NCBI GenBank assembly: GCA_014529385.2
Contig: CM043965.1
Location: forward strand, 11,832,412 to 11,892,411
Source: Adiantum capillus-veneris
Taxonomy: Eukaryota; Streptophyta; Polypodiopsida; Polypodiales; Pteridaceae
Direction of reading: 5' to 3'
Length of the DNA: 60,000 nt
In this document: one piece after another, positions 34,150 to 45,525 of the stretch
How the letters are laid out: each line of letters opens with the position of its first letter
Position numbering within the stretch: the stretch's first letter is position 1
Notes under the pieces: model-generated
The model's database searches: none
Told to the model about the DNA's origin: nothing
Seen by the model: the letters and a program-made list of their open reading frames with translations, nothing else
Program-made: the position numbers and the translations under genes

Positions 34150-34205
34150 GTTAGCTCCGTTGACTTGAAGATGCGCGTGTGGAGCAGCGAGAGTTCGAGT
34201 CAAGC
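34150..34205 (+). other. tRNA-like pol III promoter boxes (SINE head candidate)
   Basis: TAGCTCCGTTG (34,152-34,162) matches the A-box consensus at 10 of 11 positions. AGTTCGAGTCA (34,192-34,202) matches the B box at 9 of 11, with 29 bp between them. The T-stem does not pair, so it is not a functional tRNA gene. A SINE head is possible. Confidence 0.35.
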
Positions 34206-34582
34206 TTGCTAAGTTTTTGGTTGGACAACTTGCAAAGTGCTAATGCTGCATTCGTTGGAATCTTGGCAAGATTGCAACAAATATAAAAATGAAGCTATTA
34301 GTATGTTGAATCGAGTAGTAGGCCAGTTGAAGGTAAGCGAAAAGGGAGAAATTCCGCCTCAATATAAAGAAAAATAATGTAAAGCCCCAAAAAATAAGCT
34401 TAATTTTTTTAAAAGTTTCTCTTGGCAAATTCAACAGAAGAAATTTGCATGTTTGAAAAAATGTTTTTTCCTGAATAGTTGAATTGTTGAACCGAATATG
34501 GCTAGTCATTTTGAACAAATCGACAGAAGGGAGTATCTGTTAGAGATACCCATTTTTTAATCAGATGTGGTGACATGCAGGT

Positions 34583-34714
<132 letters not shown>

Positions 34715-34999
34715 GCGTGACTTGCTATACGATGCAGGCGAAGCAGATGCGTGAGGAGGTAGGGAGGGGTTTGTTGCTCTGCGTTGAAGAAATATAGTAG
34801 GTGTTGGGCAACTAGGGTGGGACATGCTGTCTCCATCTCTCTTGTCCGTGTGCTAGTGAAGAGGATGGGAACATGGTCACATGTGCAAGGACTGTGGACA
34901 CGAGAAGGCGTGATCGCAGCTAAAGGTCTAGGCTGCTGCTGTAGGTGTAGCGAGTGTGTGAGCATGTGTGCACGATTTTAAGAAAATCGTTAAGAAAAG

Positions 35000-36065
35000 T
35001 GTCATGCCAAGGGTAGGACTAGACGGGCACAGCCCGGGCAATGTGCCGGACACACATGCAATAAAGGGGTCTATATATGGAAGAGGGCCAGGGCCCTATA
35101 TATAGGATGGTTGGGAGGTTAGATCTTGTAGGCTTCCATTTAAGTTGGAATAGTTGTCGCAGCTCATAGCCTCTCGTACCATGTGATTCGATTATTAGCA
35201 TTTATCGACCATCTTCATCAATGCTATCGATTGTCTTTGCCGTTCCATGATGCTATTGTTCCTGCTTATGACCATTCTTGCTTGCATTAGAATTGTTGCA
35301 AATACAATTTTTGCTTGTCCAACGCTGGAAACCACCTCCTAAGCTTTGGGGGTGTGCATGCATATTGCAGTCATGCCATTCATTCATGCTTGCAACCGTG
35401 GAACCGTGGGACAAGGCCCTTAATTGGGGGGTGCCCAAAATTAGGGCGCCCATCTTTAAAAAAAAATAGAGAGAAACAGCGATGGCGGTAGTCTGTGTAT
35501 GTGCCTGTGAAGATGAGGAGAGGGTCCTTGCTGTAGGGCCAACCAGGGCGAGCCCCTGTGTCGATACTTGACCATCAGGACCGGGCGACCTCAACAAGCC
35601 AAAATACTCGCCGAAATGGCCATGTCGAAAATCCTGTCCCTCCCGACATAGGGGTCGCTTCCCGCGGCCCCGGCTTCTTCGGATCTCGCACAGGAGTCGT
35701 TTCCTGCGGCCCTTTGTTGCCGAGCTTCAACAACGCTTTGCATGGCATGCAAGGTGCACTCCATGGTTTAAGAGAGCACTCCATGGCAGCACCTAATTGT
35801 TGAGGTCCCATGAACGCCAAGGGAGAGAAAGAGAGAGAGAGGGGGAAAGAGATCCATGCCTGTTCTTCCGCCATAGCTCCACCCTTCTTCACCCCCTTGG
35901 CTTTGATAGCAGTGTAAGGCCAGCGGGTAGATAGACATGCGAATAACCTCCCAAACATCCTATATATAGGCCCCTGGCCCTCTTCCATATATAGACCCCT
36001 TTACTGCATGTGTGTCCGGCACATTGCCCGGGCCGTGCCCGTCTAGTCCTACCCTTGGCATGACA
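35000..36065. mobile_element. 1,066-bp element with 123-bp TIRs and 5-bp TSD
   Basis: Terminal inverted repeats of about 123 bp (35,000-35,122 and 35,943-36,065) differ at only about four positions. They begin TGTCATGCCAAGGGTAGG. A perfect 5-bp duplication AAAAG flanks the element (34,995-34,999 and 36,066-36,070). The interior (about 820 bp) is GC-richer and contains two related Cys/Gly-type GC blocks (gggtcgcttcccgcggcccc and ggagtcgtttcctgcggccc), perhaps captured DNA. No transposase. A TGT start with 5-bp TSD fits none of the common plant MITE classes cleanly; Ginger-like or an atypical element is conceivable. Confidence 0.88.
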
Positions 36066-36437
36066 AAAAGGGGATCTAAAGATGATGACATTTGAGCGAA
36101 GGCCAAAAGTTGGCGGAGTTTCAAGTGGGGGGAGGATTTTGAGGCGCCCTTCTCTTTGGAAATTGCAGTTGCTTTCAGAGGCGGTGGGCGGCGGCTCTGA
36201 TTTCTTTGCTTTGTCTCACCCTGTTGGGCAATGGGCAGCTGCTACTACTCTAGTTTCTCGCTACTCTCCCTACTCTCTCTCTCTCTCTCTCTGTGCAATT
36301 TTTGTGTGTGTAATGCCTCTCAAATTAATCAGAGACTCGTTCCCCATCCTTGCTTCCTTTTAGAAAGCAACTCCTCTTCTTGTCCCTTGAAACCCCCGCT
36401 ACCTTTTTTTATGACCCCTCAAATAGACACATTGACA

Positions 36438-36443
<6 letters not shown>

Positions 36444-36494
<51 letters not shown>
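36444..36494. repeat. (CT)n microsatellite, 51 bp
   Basis: Pure CT tract; a shorter one lies at 36,274-36,291. Confidence 0.97.
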
Positions 36495-36497
<3 letters not shown>

Positions 36498-36799
36498 CTC
36501 AAAAGCTCCCCCCCTCCCCTTCCCTATGTTTTACTAACCTTACCCTCTCCTCGTACAATCATGGCCCTTGTCACCCCCCATTTCCCCCATTATCCCTCCC
36601 GTTTCCGCCCTCCCTCCTTCTTCAACCTTGGCATCTTCTCCTCCTCCCATCACATCTCTAAGCCGCGTCTTCCTTTGCACCCCATCGACCACACCATTTT
36701 GCAAGATAATATACTAGCCTGATCAGCTGCGATCAATCATGCTCCCTCTTCTCTCATCACTAACAATCTTGCTCATCCTTGGCTTTCCAACAAGCTTGA

Positions 36800-36925
36800 G
36801 AGACCTCAGCAATATGGTGAAGGAGGCAATTTTGGAATACCACTCAATATCACCAGCTCGAATGAGATTTGCATTGGTCCGAGGGTGTCTACATCGACAG
36901 AATCTCCATTGCTTACTATGACAAC
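36800..36925 (+). pseudogene. Possible jacalin-like lectin fragment
   Basis: The plus strand reads QYGEGGNFGIPLNITSSNEI and, after a one-base frameshift, VYIDRISIAYYDNS. Jacalin-related lectins (carbohydrate-binding beta-prism proteins) typically open with GG-GG, then 'I-I-I', then 'G-x-ID-I-x-Y'. The match is short, and one frame change is needed. It sits inside the 7.4-kb insertion, so gene capture is the natural reading. It could be coincidental. Confidence 0.33.
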
Positions 36926-37044
36926 TCTTAGCTATGGCTAGCTTGATGGCGTAGGCAAGGCTGACGCTCTTAACACATCAACATCCCTCTTCTCCCTCTT
37001 GAAGCCTTGGAGATTGCACTCAACCACATGCTTTGCCCAAGCCA

Positions 37045-37046
<2 letters not shown>

Positions 37047-37108
<62 letters not shown>

Positions 37109-37122
37109 ACTCACTCACTCAC
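37047..37122. repeat. (CT)n followed by (CACT)n
   Basis: CT tract to about 37,104, then five cact/tcac units to 37,122. Confidence 0.97.
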
Positions 37123-37217
37123 CTTGCCTGCATTGAATTCTACACCCTTACTGGCCAAAGTGGGCTGGCGAGCTCACACTCAAGCTACAATGGCTTGGAA
37201 GGAGAGAAGAGGCGAGC

Positions 37218-37530
<313 letters not shown>

Positions 37531-37615
<85 letters not shown>
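37531..37615. repeat. (GA)n microsatellite, about 85 bp
   Basis: Almost pure GA tract, complementary in sense to the CT tract on the other side of the hairpins (37,220-37,340). Confidence 0.97.
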
Positions 37616-37639
37616 GACTTCCAGCGCCCTTCATCGTCG

Positions 37640-38415
37640 GGGAAGAAGCAGGTGTCTAGCAGATCCATGTAAGGCTCACTTGGGAAAGATGTGGGGAATA
37701 AGCAGTTGTGAGGCCTCGAGTTGTATCACGGAGAGTGCCATATGTTGCAATGGGAGGAAGTCGAGGGATGAATGCACTGAAGTCAATCTGTAAGCCGCCA
37801 TCATCAGTGCATGGGTCGATGTTGAAGAGGTAGGAGTGAGGTCAAGGAAACAGTTCCCGATGTTGATACCTGTAAGCTCGACGTAGTAGTAGATTGGATG
37901 TCGAGGGTTACCGATGAGCGGAGTGAGGACGGTATTGGGTGCGATATGACTGTTGACGGTGGTGAACGTGAGCATGGAAGAGTCTGGCGAGTTACATACA
38001 GGGAAGGTGTTGGGTAGTGCTCTACGACGCAGGTATAATGGAAAGGAGAGGGGATTGTGGCTCAGACCCATGATTCTGGTCATGGCCTTAAAGCCGCCCT
38101 CTTGGTCACAACAACTCCGGTGGCATTGAACAAGAATTCAAGCACCGCGAGTGCAGACGGAGTTGTCCAGCCTCGAAATTTAATTGGAGGCGGCGCCCAG
38201 AAGATTGCAGAGAGGGGAGTCACCTCTGATTATGGAAAGACTTGTGGAGTCCACTCAGGGGTCAAAGATGGGCTGGTCCAGCTGCTCCAAGCATGGGTGG
38301 CAGGGTTGGCATTGCAACCACGTAAGGTTGGAGGATGTGTCCATTGTCATGTGAAAGGAGCGACGAGTGCCGTCCACAATTACATGTCGCACATAGTAGT
38401 TAACGCTACCAAGCT
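37640..38415 (-). pseudogene. Plant pepsin-type (A1, nepenthesin-like) aspartic protease fragment
   Basis: On the minus strand the first lobe is readable: YYVRHVIVDGTRRSFHM, then MDTSSNLTWLQCQPC and FDP (about 38,240-38,410). The active-site DTG is changed to DTS (near 38,332-38,343). Further on come GFKAMTRIMGLSHNPLSFPL, TPLIGNPRHPIYYYVELTG and INIGNCFL. After a frameshift, the region equivalent to the second active site reads IDFSAFIPRLPP rather than IDSGTTLTRLP, and MDLLDTCF lies near the end (37,640-37,668). The order matches secreted plant aspartic proteases of the nepenthesin/TAXI kind. Stops, frameshifts and both altered active sites make it a pseudogene. It lies inside the 7.4-kb insertion. 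Confidence 0.75.
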
Positions 38416-38479
38416 CAAAACCCGGAGACGAGCAGTAACGTTCAACACCTTTGATCTTGGAGCACCTGCCTAATTAGCT

Positions 38480-39215
38480 AGCCTGTATTGTTATTTATTA
38501 TGCATCATTGCTCGTCTTCAGCACATCCCAACACCGACATTGCAGCGTGGCTACTCTGCTGAATGACGAACGTAAGAACGGTGTTGACGTTCCTCGAAAA
38601 CTTATCTTATTCTTATTTGGTCATGATATTGCAGGCGTAGGTGCACGGCTGAAACTAGAGCTACCAATCTATTTAATTCCTTTATATCGTAGGCCAGGAA
38701 CTCATTAGTATTTGATAAAAACTCCCATGCATTTTGACTTCCATGGAGACTCCTCAAGATCACACTTCTTGAGGACTATATGTCCTTACCTTGAAATTGT
38801 CCATGTGAAAAGGATTATGTGCCAAATTCTTCCATGGCAGACGTACATCAGTATAGTGCATGATGCGTCAGGGAATTCTAACAATTTGGAACCCTGGTCC
38901 AATGTGATTTTCATAGAGCAGCAGCTGCAGCAAGAGTAAAAGGAGGATATACAACTAGATAGTGACAAAGAGAATGGCAGTAAGGAGTTTACGATGATTT
39001 TGGTCAGCCGCACGTCTACATGGTTGGAGAGGTATGCATGCAACATGCTGCTTGAGGATATGCCCGCAAATGTTTTTAAGGTGTGTTGGCACCGCTCATG
39101 CACATGTGTCCGCACCCAGTTTTATGCGAGGCAATTGTGATACATATTAAGAGGCAGATGTTGGAGGTCTTCCCGACTGGGTAGCACGATGAGATAGTAA
39201 GTAGAAGACAGTTTT
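38480..39215. other. Anonymous part of the insertion
   Basis: Short ORFs on both strands without recognised motifs. No clear continuation of the protease upstream of 38,415. Confidence 0.3.
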
Positions 39216-39217
39216 CA

Positions 39218-39506
<289 letters not shown>

Positions 39507-39509
39507 GAT

Positions 39510-40764
39510 CCCTATCCATTCTCACGTAGCACAGATTTTGAGGTCGATGGGGCGGACTGAGGAGGAGGGTGTCAATCTCATCGAGGGCACGCTCAGATCA
39601 AAGTCGACGTTTGGTATCTCTAAACGCTCCTGAAGAAAATAGAGAGAATCGTAGACACAAGCCCACTGCCTGCTAATATGTGTTAGTTTTGAGAGATTCC
39701 TCTCTCCATTAATATTGTTAGAGTTTAAAGTTTCCAAAAAATCCTTTCAACGTAAGGGCATTGCACATTGGGTTAGTAATCAGGGTCGAGGCATGATGGA
39801 CAAGTCAGTAGACTAGGAATCCCAAGCAGTCTACAAACTTAGAGCAATGCTCATATAAACATGGAAAATTTAAGAGAAGGTTTTTCTACTAAATTCCTCA
39901 AAAAGTTATAGGTTTTCTCACCTTCTACTTTGAATTTTGAAGATAAATCTCAGAATTTATAGATGGAAATATACTAAACCTATGTTTCTTTTGTTTATCA
40001 ACATGGTTGGGTGAAAGAGAACTTGCATGGGGAGAAGTTGTCCTAAGAAAGTGTTCATAAATTTATCCACCTTGAATACTCTTTTATCAAAGCACTCCTT
40101 ATAATCCCTCAACATTACCACCTCCCTTGACAAGTCAACGCCATCTTTGGTAGCACCACTAACTTTCCCACCCCCTTGATGGTAGGCTTCATATGATAGT
40201 TTGACACAAACTTAAATATATACCATGATGTGGAGTTCTCAAAAGAATGACCTCATTAATAGAATTATTTTCAAGTTCCCACAGTTTTCTCTGGAGTAAC
40301 TTAAAAATGCATAGCATGGTATCGTACATCAACCCATAATAACCTGATGTATAGTGAGAGAGAGGAGAAGAAGAAGAAATGAAGAGCTCCCAAACTCTCC
40401 TTATTCACGAGATTAGTTTAGTGGCAACAACCTTACCTTTTTAGTGTAAAGCTTGTGCTTTAATCCTTCGATTGGGGGGCTGAAATCGGAGGCGAATATC
40501 AACATGCCATTATAATGGTTGCAAGTGTTCTAGCCCATCAAAGAAAACACTCTACCCAAACCTTGTTCAAAGGGTTTTGTTGGTCAAATTTTTTTGGTTG
40601 ATTTACCATAAAAAATAGGTGCAATCCTCAATTAACTTTTTTGTTGTTGTGCTTGAAGTCACCTAAGATATCATATTTGGTTTTTGTTTTGTATATGTGC
40701 TTTGCCCTATTTCGCTCGTTTTATGGATTGCTCGGAGAATCTTGCTCGAGCTTTGAGATTCCTC
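39510..40764. other. Right part of the insertion, with a tRNA-like A box
   Basis: No coding recognised. TAGTTTAGTGG (40,414-40,424) matches the A-box consensus fully, with a ttcgatt loop 42 bp on (40,467-40,473). This could be a SINE head. The end carries the subterminal CTCG motifs noted for the insertion. Confidence 0.3.
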
Positions 40765-40772
40765 GAGAAATT

Positions 40773-41288
40773 CACACCAATAGATGACCGGATTAGTTGG
40801 AGCCGGTGTCCCCCCTCCAATAGGCATTTGTATTATAGATTCTTCCATGACGGAAGACTTGTTTACAATAAAACTGTTTGTGTTCCTTGAGACCTTCTTG
40901 ATGAAATGAATATGGTAAGCTTCACTCACCAAGTATAACAACAATAAACATGATTAGCATGAACTTGGAAAATGCCCAGCCTCAATCCCAAGACCTCAAA
41001 CACCATGAAAGGTGAGGAGAGCTGGCAGGGAGTGAGGAAGAAGAGAGAAGTAGAAACTAGCATAATCACTCATAGATCTTGTAGCATAGCTTAGCATAGT
41101 GTTAATGGAGATTAGTGAGATTGATAAGCAAGCATACGCATTCTGTTGTGTGGATTTGCATGGATCCATAGCCAAGAGCTTGTGGTAGTAGGCACTCAAC
41201 TTCTCAAGCTTGGAGAAGGAGATGGAATCCTTGATTCACAAGAGTGTGTGAAGGAAAGAATGAGAGTGAGAGAGCTCATGGGATGCTC

Positions 41289-41331
<43 letters not shown>

Positions 41332-42003
41332 AGGTCGACCCCCTTCCCTAGGCTTTCCTTGAAGCTTATTGGGCCATCTAGCCCTCTAGCCAATGAGAGC
41401 TTGGCTCCCTTCGGGGCAAGGTGTGTAGCCTCTTGACAAGTGTCTTTTTTTCCCCCTTGTGAGGCTAAGCTATCACCCCCCTTGCTTAAGCACAACCCCT
41501 ACTTGCTTGAGCAGTGTGTCTCTACACTTGACATGTGGTCCCTTTCCTCCCATGAGATTATGGGTCATTGGTGAGGTTCTCACATACTATCCACCTCCCT
41601 CCTTTGTAGGGATCGCCCCCTCATTAGTAGCAAGTAATTTGAACTTGGTAAGCAAGCAGGCCCCCTGCTTAAGCACAACCCTAGCTTAAGCAAGCTGCCC
41701 CCTTGCCTGCTTGGACCTTAGTGACTAAAAAGTAAAAATTTAAAGACTATGTGTGAAGGCTTTTAACACTTACCTTTGGAGGCTTTAATGAAGACAACCC
41801 TAAGGTCTTTTGCTAAATTGGTTAACCTTGCTCTTTGATAGACCTTTTCTCATTTGGGCCCCTTTACCATTGGCCCCGTGCTGAACTAGATCTATAAGAA
41901 CATCTATATCTTAACCCTTGTTCCCGTTTATTCTCCCACATTAAGTGATCATTTTAATATGATAACATCATTTGGGTTGGTCAGTTATTAGATGTTATGA
42001 CAT
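40773..42003 (-). repeat. 3' LTR, main part (U3/R side) of the chromovirus-like element
   Basis: It matches 47,030-48,423 over its full length, from acaccaatag to agatgttatgaca. It contains a (GA)n tract at 41,292-41,328 at the same place as the 85-bp tract of the right LTR. It ends ATGACA, giving TGTCAT at the LTR start on the coding strand. It lacks the 93-bp duplication seen in the right LTR. Confidence 0.9.
41292..41328. repeat. (GA)n tract inside the 3' LTR
   Basis: About 38 bp; the homologous tract in the other LTR is about 85 bp. Confidence 0.97.
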
Positions 42004-42360
42004 TAGTTCTCTCTTGAAGTCACAGTCGTCCTCGACTATGAGGTAGAAGAGATAAAGTCGTAGTTCTTTAGTTCATTTCATTCTCCCAAAGTAGAGTGAC
42101 AAATTCTACTTGGTATTTGAGAGACGTCGTCCTCACAAACATGATTCTAAGCATGCATACTATTTAAATTTGTGCACAATAAAAAGAGAATTAGTCTTAT
42201 CAGACAAAAACATGATCATTTAAAGGAAATTTGTACATTTGCTTACGCTTATGTAGCATTGTAAGCATTGACAAGGTTCAAACTATCCTTAAGATGTATT
42301 CCTTGCATCCATCTAGCATCTTGAAAAGGATAATCTTTGAATCCTTAACATTTTGCCTTT
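42004..42360 (-). pseudogene. Decayed end of pol and 3' untranslated part
   Basis: Minus-strand sequence between integrase and LTR. Only faint coding remains. The bases before the LTR (cttcaagagagaactaa) are a weak polypurine tract. No chromodomain could be read. Confidence 0.4.
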
Positions 42361-42364
42361 CCCA

Positions 42365-43225
42365 TAGAAGTATGTATAGTATTATTGTAAGCATACTCTA
42401 TAAGTGGTAAGTACTTTTCCCATTGTGAGCGTTGATCTACTTCTGTAACGTAAGTCTTTAGTAGATCGAGTATTGTAAGATTGGCTATCTCACTTTGGCC
42501 ATCCGTTTGTGGGTGATAGGCCAAAGAGAAGTTCGATCTTGTTCCTAGATTTTCAAGAGACCTTTCCAGAAATTACTAGTCATTCTACAATCTCTATCTG
42601 ACACGATGGATGTGGATAATCCATGGTGCTTGAAAATTTGAGATATGAAGAGAGTTGGCTTTTGATGTGCCTTAATAGTCCTTTTGATAGGAATAAAGTG
42701 TGCTTGTTTGCTAAACTTGTCGGCTATTGTCCATATTCCCGTATTCCCATGGATAGACTTGGGTAATCCAAAGATGAAATCCATGGATATACTCTCCCAT
42801 GGTGAATTTCGGATAGGCAATGACTGGAGTAATACATGTTGCTTCCCTTTATCATATTTGGTCTTTTGGCATACTACACATTTTGAAATATACTTTTGTA
42901 TGTCCACTTTCATGGTAGGCCAATAGAAATACGTCTCTACTCCTCGAAGAGTAGGTTGAATACCTCTATGCCCCACATAGGGAGGAGCATGGGATTCATA
43001 CATAATTTTCTCACAAAGGGAATGTGTAGCACATAGCCTATTGCCGTGGAGAAGATAACCATCCTGCAAGGTGAATGGTTCCTCTTTCTTCCCCAAAGCA
43101 AGGGCTGATATTATGTCTCTAAAATCAGGTTCAATAGCATACTCATCTATCATAGAAGATAGGTCATTGTGAGTAGCAATAGACACTGCATTAACTTTTG
43201 GTCGTTGTGAAAGTGCATCAGCCAC
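42365..43225 (-). pseudogene. Gypsy integrase
   Basis: On the minus strand the HHCC zinc domain (VGHRGIQPTL, then CVVCQKTK) is followed by the core. First Asp is in ISMDFIFGLPKS, second Asp in STSIVSDRD (usually SDRG/SDRD). After a frameshift near 42,545, AYHPQTDGQSEIANL supplies the Glu (about 42,485-42,520), and YLPLIEYAYNNTIHTS follows to 42,365. All catalytic residues remain. This is the typical chromovirus-type integrase. One frameshift and later stops inactivate it. Confidence 0.93.
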
Positions 43226-43278
43226 TTGATTGTGTTTACTAGGAAACCAACAATGTGAGCGATATGAAAGTTAAATTG

Positions 43279-43581
43279 CTAAAGAAAATTTGCCCACCTC
43301 ATTTGTTTGTCGGAGAGCTTGGTTAACGTCATAAAATACTTGAGACTTTGGTGGTCGGTTCGCAGAATAAATGGAGTCCCCAGAAGGTAGTGCTTCCATG
43401 TATCTAGGGCATGTAGAACAACCAAAAGCTCTTTCTCATAAATGCCCAAGGCTCGTTCATCAGTATTGATTCGTCGGCTCTCATATGCTATGGCATGCCC
43501 TTCTTGAAGCAAAACTGCTCCAAGGCAATCACCACAAGCATCACATTGGACCTCAAATGGTTTTGAGAGATCCAGAAGCAT
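43279..43581 (-). pseudogene. Gypsy RNase H (RT-associated)
   Basis: The minus strand reads KPFEVQCDACGDCLGAVLLQ, AIAYESRRIN, YEKELLVVLHALDTWKHYL and FILRTDHQSLKYF. This is the RNase H domain that degrades RNA after reverse transcription, continuous in frame. It is separated from RT and integrase by frameshifts at about 43,600 and 43,260. Confidence 0.93.
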
Positions 43582-43599
43582 GAGAACTGGTTGGGAGGT

Positions 43600-44420
43600 A
43601 AGATTCTCCTATAGCTTATCAAAAGCATTTTTCTCTTTAGCAGTCCATTCATACTTAACGTTCTTCCTAGTTAAGTCATGTAGTGCTCCTGCTCATGTAG
43701 ATTCTTCGGGTTAGGCCATGCTTTTATTACCTCTAACTTTGATGGATCCATACAGATACCATCTTGAGAGATAATATGACCTAGGTATCGAATCTTTTGA
43801 AGGAAAAATTTGCTTTTCTTTTGGTTGAGGAAAAGCTTATTCTCCCTTAATTCTTGAAAAACCACTTGGAGATGCTGCTTAATATGTTCCTCAAAATACT
43901 TGGAGTAGATGATGATATCATCAAAGAACACTCCAATAAATTTACGGTATGGTCTAAATTTTTTCTCCATTAGACGATTGAATGTAGCTCGTGCATTAGT
44001 CAAACCAAAAGGCATGACTAGATATTCATAAAGACCAAACGTTGGGCGAAACGCAGTCTTTAAGATATCTTCATCCACTATCCTTATTTGACAATAGCCA
44101 CTCTTAAGTTCAATCCTATTGAAGTAGGTAGAGCCTTGTAGCTTATCAAACAGATCTTCTACCCGAGGGACGTGAATCTGTTTTTGATAGTGATATGGTT
44201 TAATGCTCGATAGTCCACACACATGCAGTATGTACCATCTTTCTTTTGCACTAAATGGACTGGAGAACATAAGAGAGAGGAACTAGACCTCACCATCCCT
44301 TTGTCTACCAGCTCCTGTACTTGCCTCATGTTCTCCTCTTATTGAGCTTGTGAGACTCGATAAGGAGGCTTGTTAGGTGATGAGCTTCTAGGAAGGAGCT
44401 CAATGCGATGGTCATCATCC
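43600..44420 (-). pseudogene. Gypsy reverse transcriptase
   Basis: The minus strand shows VDKGMVRSSSSL and QKKDGTYCMCVDYRALN (about 44,200-44,330). Then VEDLFDKLQGSTYFNRIELK, TAFRPTFGLYEYLVMPFGL and GVFFDDIIIYSKYFEEH follow, with IRYLGHIISQDGI to the end. The YxDD-type block is FFDD (intact acidic pair). The first catalytic Asp, normally in 'KIDLKSGY', is Glu (RIELKSGY). A frameshift lies near 44,270. Confidence 0.93.
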
Positions 44421-44422
44421 CC

Positions 44423-44990
44423 TCATTTTGGAGGTAAGTCCATAGGGATATCATCTATGAACACATCTTGGAATCCTTTTAGAAAATTAGACAAGTGTAA
44501 CTCTTCTTGATTCCTACCATTTACTTTTGATGAAACATTAGGATCTTTTAGAGACTCTTTGAAAAAAATCATATATGCAGAAACTGAGCTCCTCATTGAT
44601 TTATGAAAAGCAGGAGAATTTACAAGTGGAATAGTGTAAGCACGCTCACTAGCATCTATATACATATTCTTTTCCCTGTAAGTGAAGTAAATTCTCCTTT
44701 CAAGGAACTTCATATTGGCATCCATGCAATCAAACCATGGTGCCACTAAGATAACATCCTCATGTTGGAGAGGAGAGATGAAAAAGTCTTCTTTGTCGAC
44801 ATAGCTTTGGACATGAAGTCTCAACTTCCCAATCAAGGGAGTAATAGAGGCTTTTTGTCCCTTGAAACCTGCATCAGCCGTTACCATATCTCCCATATTG
44901 AAATCTTGAATGCCCAACTTGGTGGCCAACTCCATTGATATGAAGTTGTGAGTAGAGCCAGGGTAAAACAAGATGAATGCATCATGCTCT
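44423..44990 (-). pseudogene. Gypsy aspartic protease region (active Asp lost)
   Basis: The minus strand reads FYPGSTHNFISMELATKLG, where active elements have DSGSTHNFIS. The catalytic Asp is Tyr and the next residue is Pro. Then VTADAGFKGQK, DVILVAPWFD and the linker to RT (FIDDIPMDLPPK) follow. The frame is open for about 180 codons. Loss of the active site alone would block Gag-Pol processing. Confidence 0.88.
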
Positions 44991-45049
44991 CTTACCTTTC
45001 CCGAAGCATAGGAGAGTGATGAGCCTTTGCAATAAGAATTTTCTTTTGG

Positions 45050-45180
45050 GGCTTTGATGGTGGAATCCCTAGGAGTCTCATTGCGACTATTCTTCTTGGG
45101 GCAAGAACGATAGCCGTGTCCTTGCTCCCCACACTTGAAACACTTATGATCCTTGCAAAAAGCTTCAAGCTCTTCAGGAG
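45050..45180 (-). pseudogene. Gypsy nucleocapsid with intact CCHC zinc knuckle
   Basis: In one minus frame, LSPEELEAFCKDH precedes CFKCGEQGHGYRSC, a perfect C-x2-C-x4-H-x4-C knuckle for RNA packaging. The surrounding ORFs in other frames are shadows or frame-shifted gag. Confidence 0.88.
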
Positions 45181-45525
45181 AGAGTTTGTTTTTACCTCTG
45201 TAAACTCCATTCTCCTTGGACCGATTGTTGTTGTTGTTGTTTTGGGGAGAATTTTAAGCATTGGTCTTCCCCTTTGCATCATTTTTTCCTTTGTTGTGCA
45301 TGGGTTTGACATACGTCCAACCCCTTGATGGAAATTGATACGTGAAGCAACCATGGTGTGATGGATGACTTTGCTAATAGTACCCCGTTTAGAGTTGATG
45401 TATTCGTCCATCTCTTCAGGTAATCCCGCACAGAATTTCTACCTTTGCTCGGCAAAGTCTATCTTTTAAAAGACAATAGCCTTGAGATGTAAATCCCAAA
45501 ACTTGTCTACAGACTTGTGGATAGA

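Noticed and set aside
35575-35988. 137-codon minus-strand ORF inside the TIR element
   Set aside because: It begins inside the terminal repeat and has no recognised motif; probably a chance ORF in GC-richer DNA.
38057-38473. 139-codon plus-strand ORF
   Set aside because: It is antisense to the recognisable aspartic protease on the minus strand.
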